Source: Hysterium pulicare CBS 123377 (Eukaryota > Ascomycota > Dothideomycetes > Hysteriales > Hysteriaceae). Taken from it: a stretch of 27,512 nucleotides of DNA. Numbering within the stretch: position 1 is the stretch's first letter; each line of letters opens with the position of its first letter. A program made the position numbers and the translations under genes. The stretch is taken from contig AJFK01000022.1 of NCBI GenBank assembly GCA_000467715.1, forward strand, positions 1 to 27,512, given 5' to 3'. Below are positions 23,401 through 27,512 of the stretch, piece by piece. Below the pieces are notes generated by a model. That model was not told the DNA's origin and did not search any database. It saw only the letters and a list, made by a program, of their open reading frames with translations.

Positions 23401-23824
23401 AGACAGGCTGGATCATCCCTTGGGAAAAGCTTCGATTCTGCATGCTCTCACGAGACCCGCTACGCTGGAAACGTGGGGTCAGCTCAAAGACCACATGAAC
23501 GCCGATCCACCGGCCGTGCCGCAATGGTTCTCCGATGAACTCTCTCATCTCCAAGCAAAGTATCGCGACAGTAAGTTCGAGGCGGTTATGCTCTTTTCAG
23601 CAGTTGACACGTTGACTCGGCAGACTGTTGACATAGACGACAATCAAATTCCGGCGGGGCAGGAGAGCCTAGTCTACACTTATCTACCTCAAATCAGATG
23701 TAATGATTGCGGAGGAATGGTTTCCCCCCCATCTATCAAGAATTTGGAGGCTCATCTTGTTGGCCCTCATCACAAGCTTAGAAAGAGGTTGAATGAGCTT
23801 CGTAGGTTCAGTTCGGCTAGATGA
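20499..23824 (+). CDS. Xaa-Pro aminopeptidase fused to a Zn2Cys6 zinc cluster
   Basis: Six exons (20499-20601, 20651-20804, 20857-21802, 21846-21970, 22021-22465, 22520-23824; introns 49, 52, 43, 50 and 54 bp) keep phase and give 1025 aa. Residues about 1-505 are a whole M24B aminopeptidase P/prolidase with all five metal ligands: D276 (CLDAG), D287 ([10 protein letters not shown]), H372 (HGLGHHVG), E440 (TVEPGIYFS), E481 (VRIEDCVL). The usual prolidase end ([17 protein letters not shown]) is followed without a stop by a linker. Then comes a canonical fungal binuclear cluster: C584-X2-C587-X6-C594-X14-C609-X2-C612-X7-C620. Intron 5 sits inside it between CRPRK and IRC, a place where such introns are common. 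The rest (about 621-980) is Pro/Gln/Ser-rich and looks disordered, and a CX2C...HX4H word lies near the C-terminus (985-1008). Peptidase function is secure (removes an N-terminal residue before Pro). The fused DNA-binding role is inferred from the open frame and needs transcript proof; two overlapping genes would be the alternative. Confidence 0.85.
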
Positions 23825-24574
23825 TTCGTGCGTCCATGAAAAATGGCATAAAGAGCGCAGGAGCTAATGGTTAACGACGGGTCCTCTTTCGATGGTAATG
23901 AGGGGGCTATACTGGCGGCCTTTGGCCATTTTTCGGTTCTCATGCTTTCATAGTTCCTCTAATTGAGCAAATATGAATATTCGGACTTACTTTCGGCCTT
24001 TTCTTTGCGGTAGCAGCGGGTATTTAATGAAAGATATTTGGGACCCACATTCCTGCTGTCAATGTGAAATTCGAATCGGAGCTCTGGATATGCTTAGATA
24101 ATTTCCTCTATCACCAAACAACCTTCACCACATGGGTGTCATAGAGAATGGGTCTGCGCCTACCACCTTTATTACCAGCCAAGAAAGCCGATTTGGGCTC
24201 TGGGAACCTTTGGCCTTGAAGCAAGTTCCCATCCTTGAGGGTGGAGTAGGTCATCAATTCAATCTCATCTCCATTTAGCTGACTAAATATTGGGAGGCTT
24301 CACAAATGGAGCTAGAAGCAATGATATTGTAAGGATTTATTGCCCTGAACACTGTCACGGTCACAGCTCATTTGAAGTCTGACTAGCGTGTCTCCTTAGT
24401 GACAATATGGGGTCCGCTCTGCACACATTTGTTAGTTTAATGGTTGTGGAGAAGCTGTGCGTAGGAGCGGTCCAGCCTACTCTTGTTTGGTCATCTTACA
24501 GGATATCGCATTCATCCTCAATGCCAATATTCCATGAAGGTCACCTAACGATTGCGATTGGCATGCTCATCTCA
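23825..24574. other. Intergenic between converging genes
   Basis: This holds the 3' flanks of the aminopeptidase fusion gene (+) and the Arl3-type GTPase gene (-). No reading frame of note lies wholly inside it, and no repeat or RNA gene was recognised. Confidence 0.6.
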
Positions 24575-25299
24575 TCATCTCATAACGGGCGGTCTCGCCT
24601 CTTTATTCCACTTAACCCTACTACACAACCACTCAACAGCCTCCTGAACTCCCGTTCCCGTCAACGCGCTGCAAGGCAAAACCCTACTATCTCTCACACT
24701 TGCTCCTTTGCCGCCTTCAATAACCTTCCTCACCAGCCCTTCCTTGATCCTCACCACCTCAACACAATCCTCTCTATCCTGCTTATTCGCCAATACAAGC
24801 AACGGCACTCCCTCGGCATCTTCATTCTGCAACACACTCTCCAGCACCAATCTACATTCGTCCAATCGTCCAAACTCGTCACTCTTTCCTGCATCCGTAC
24901 TCAAATGCGCTATATCCGCATCTCCGATATCCGTGCTATCGATCACAAAGACTATCGCATGGCAGCTCGAGTAGTAGGATTGCCAGAGGCCTCGGAGGGA
25001 ATGCTGGCCGCCGACGTCCCAGATTTTGAGATAGATGGGGGGATTGGGAGGTGGGAGGGAGACGGTCGCTACATTTTGGCCGACGGTGGGCACGGTTTTG
25101 AGGTTTGGGTGGGAGGCGCTGAAGGCTGATTTTATTTGTTCGAGGAGGGTGGTTTTGCCGGCATTGTCGAGGCCTAGGAGGAGGATGGAGTATTCTGGCA
25201 GACGATTAAGCTGAGAAGAGATGGAAGGCATAGAGAGAAAGAACACAAACCTTCCTTGCTTGTGGCATATAGATATAGGCCTTTAAGGAGGTGATACAT
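24575..25299 (-). CDS. ARL3: Arl3/ARFRP1-type small GTPase
   Basis: Two exons (25299-25251 and 25194-24575) around a 56-bp intron give 222 aa starting MYHLLKGLYLYATSKEEYS. GTPase motifs: P-loop GLDNAGKT (24-31), switch I VPTVGQN (51-57), WDVGGQ (75-80), NKQD (153-156) and CSALTGTG (191-198). There is no Gly at position 2 for myristoylation; instead the N-terminus is Met-Tyr, as in yeast Arl3 and human ARFRP1. Those are N-acetylated and recruited to the trans-Golgi by Sys1, where they act upstream of Arl1 and golgins (known). Acidic and Pro-rich insertions (about 62-69 and 105-126) make it a little longer than the yeast protein (198 aa). The first short exon was chosen because it restores the conserved amphipathic N-terminus; the in-frame Met upstream of exon 2 would lose it. 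Confidence 0.93.
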
Positions 25300-25657
25300 A
25301 TCTGGTTCATTCGAGCAGCCCTACGATAGAGCCATGGTGTTGACTTTCGAAGACGGATCCGTGGCCCGAGCTCAAGCTTTAGGGATCGATATATCTGGCA
25401 CGTGATAGGTGTGACGCGCGCGGTAGAATAAGCGGGGAATTCCAAGTTTACAAGCTTCCGCAACCAAAACAATCACCTTTCACGCTCCATTCACCACAAT
25501 GCCCTTTGACACGACTACCTTTTCCCCACCTATAAACCTCCAGACGAAAACGCACCCTCGCATACATCGCCCATCTCCTTGCTGACGCTTCTGGCATTGT
25601 GTCCTACAACATCGCATCGCCCATATTCGCATAGCTACGTCGAGCTTCTAAACAACA
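25300..25657. promoter_or_regulatory. Divergent promoter between the GTPase and membrane-protein genes
   Basis: The two start codons (25299 minus, 25658 plus) are 358 bases apart and face away from each other, so this gap serves both. CACGTGAT lies at 25399-25406, about 100 bases upstream of the GTPase start. It is close to the CACGTGAC octamer seen elsewhere in the window. A CT- and AC-rich leader-like stretch (about 25450-25600) precedes the plus-strand ATG. No clear TATA box is seen. Confidence 0.55.
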
Positions 25658-27512
25658 ATGGCGCCAGTCGAGCCCGACGCGACCGCGCGCTCAAACTACC
25701 TCCCCGTTACGCTTTACTCCTCGCACACTATCATCGTTCTCGCCTTAACAACAAATATCCTCCGTGTAATCCTTCGCGCCTCGCGCACCCTTCCTCCTAC
25801 CTCCTCAACCCGCGCCCAAAAGCCGCTTCGTCGGCGTCACGTCGCGCTATTCTCCCTCTTTTCTTTCCTATCACTAGCTTCCGTGACCGTGTTCGGCATC
25901 GCATGGCGCGTGATATCGTACCATGACTGGGCGAATGAGAAAATGCATGATATACCGGGGAGTCTGTGGAGCGGATGGTATGGGAACTCTGAGGAGAGCG
26001 TGGGATTGAGCGCGAATCCTGTGGATTGGAAATTGGGCGATTGGATGGCGGATACGGATTTGGTGAAAGAGGCGCATGTGATTGGGGTGCTGAGTAATGA
26101 GGGGTTTTGGTGGATGGGACAGAGGTTTGCGGGATTGATTGGGGCGAGCATGTTTATCGGTGTTGAAGGTAAGATAATAGTTTTAGTATAAAAAGGTGGC
26201 TTCTGGAAAGTGGGCTTCACGAGAATCAGCAAAGATGTGTATGGGAGCTTAAAGACCGCATACAAAATGCGGGCGAGCTTCGTACCCAGGAGGGTTGAGG
26301 GTGCATGCATTTCAAAAGATCTCAGCTAACATAACTCATAGGCTATAGGCGCAACCTTCCAATCACAACCATAGTATCCTTCGTCCTCCTCTCCGAACTC
26401 GCTAGTCTCGGTTTTGCGCTCAATCTATTCTTCATCTTGATACTCTACACCCCAGTGCCACTTTACAGCTCTTCTCCTCCCAAACGAGATCCATTATGGA
26501 CACCACGAGCCGTAGTATACTATGCGCCGATGATATTTTCGTTTGCATTTCTCGGCTTGGCGCCAACATTTATGGAGGAAAGGTATCCAAATGATAAGTT
26601 TGGATTGAGGGCCGTCTATTTTGCAGTGCCATTGTTTTTGGCACTTGTTATACAGGTGAGTAAATTCCCCAATACAAGCGAAAGCCAACAATATTTTCTG
26701 TTCGAATACCCTTTTTCCTAACTATCTAAAACTGAATGTCGGTCCTTGGCTGTTAAGGAACGGACCATGACCCACCAAACTCCACATACCTCCTTTCCCA
26801 CACTCCAACCCGACTTCACGCCCTGCAATCATTCCATTTAGATCTATAAAGTTGACATCACGCAGATCATTCCCACCCAATGGGGTCAGACCCACTCCAG
26901 CAAATCTACCGCCCACTCCTCCCTCCGAACCCCATTCTGGATGCTCACCCTCCTCTCCTTCCTCTTGCATGTAAAGTTCTTCTATATATTCATAATAGCT
27001 AACACACCGCCTGCTCACAACTCGTACTACGACTACATATGGCACCCCTGGAACGCCACGACTCGCAACCGTACCTACTCCGAGCGCGCCGCCACCGGCA
27101 TCATCAAAACCCTGAGCATGTTAGGCTCTGTGAGCATGCATCCAGCACTGAGCGTCATCAGCAGCGACGTCACGCTCACAACCCTGAGTCTGATCCTCTG
27201 GGCATTCGTGCGAGGAGGCATCGACGTCCAAGAAATGATCTCAAACACATTCCTATCCATCTTCGTATCCAAAGACCCCGCAGAAGCAGAATCAGAAAGA
27301 CACGTCCACTTCAATGAGAATGTAGACGTATCTCCCGCACCCGCACCCACTGCCCCCATCACCACCTCCCCAGCCAAGAAAACTCGCGGCCGCCCCAAAA
27401 AAGTAGATTCCACCTCCTCCTCATCCACAAACACAAACACCACCTCTTCCCACTCCTCCTCTTCAACAAACACCACAACGACAGCTTCCTCGGCGCCCTC
27501 CCTCCGCCGCAG
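25658..27512 (+). CDS. Multi-pass membrane protein with AT-hook-like tail (3' end outside window)
   Basis: Three exons are visible (25658-26168, 26342-26655, 26866 to the window end), with introns of 173 and 210 bp in correct phase; the first intron has a CTAAC branch site near 26325. The frame is still open at 27512 after 490 codons. About seven hydrophobic segments are visible: residues 17-39, 61-83, about 154-171, 177-207 and 222-243, then 258-276 and 299-322. NATTRNRT is a likely N-glycosylation site. The region after residue 410 is hydrophilic and low in complexity: a KKTRGRPKKV word (446-455) matches an AT-hook core (RGRP), then long Ser/Thr/Asn runs. I do not recognise the family; it looks like a fungus-specific integral membrane protein. 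The 210-bp second intron is the least certain part and could hide a small exon. Confidence 0.75.

Noticed and set aside
24407-25129. 240-codon plus-strand frame
   Set aside because: It is the antisense shadow of the Arl3-type GTPase exon, whose motifs are unmistakable; the plus frame shows no domain.

Overview
The window is nuclear DNA of a filamentous ascomycete (Pezizomycotina; a Leotiomycetes-like fungus is a guess). The evidence is short introns with GT...AG ends and, in several, CTAAC-type branch sites, single-copy housekeeping genes of fungal type, a Zn2Cys6 zinc cluster, and about 50% GC in genes against AT-rich gaps. Exon structures were worked out by hand from splice sites and reading phase. 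No similarity search was run.

Layout. 1-1029: 3' end of an LCAT/PDAT-like lipase or acyltransferase (+). 1030-7994: a 7-kb stretch with no gene I can defend. It holds a degenerate tandem array of about 200-bp units (about 1716-3160) and recurring promoter-like cassettes with a TATA box pointing outward on each side, some with a CACGTGAC box in the middle. 7995-16516: three minus-strand housekeeping genes in a row: Pus7 tRNA/snRNA/mRNA pseudouridine synthase, the ER Hsp70-like co-chaperone Lhs1 (ends in HDEL), and a sideroflexin of the mitochondrial inner membrane (Fsf1). 16517-20498: an AT-rich gap with a broken tRNA-like relic and a hairpin. 20499-23824: a complete Xaa-Pro aminopeptidase (M24B) whose reading frame runs on into a canonical Zn2Cys6 DNA-binding cluster and a long disordered tail (+). 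24575-25299: Arl3/ARFRP1-type small GTPase of the trans-Golgi (-). 25658-27512: 5' part of a multi-pass membrane protein with an AT-hook-like basic motif in its tail (+), sharing a 358-bp divergent promoter with the GTPase gene.

The genes do not form a pathway; the neighbourhood looks like ordinary mixed housekeeping content. The two most interesting items are the peptidase/zinc-cluster fusion, joined by a 54-nt intron whose final TAG is itself an in-frame stop (so retention would give a stand-alone peptidase), and the repeated divergent promoter cassettes between 1.2 and 7.9 kb. No virus-like element, CRISPR array, rRNA or intact tRNA gene was recognised.
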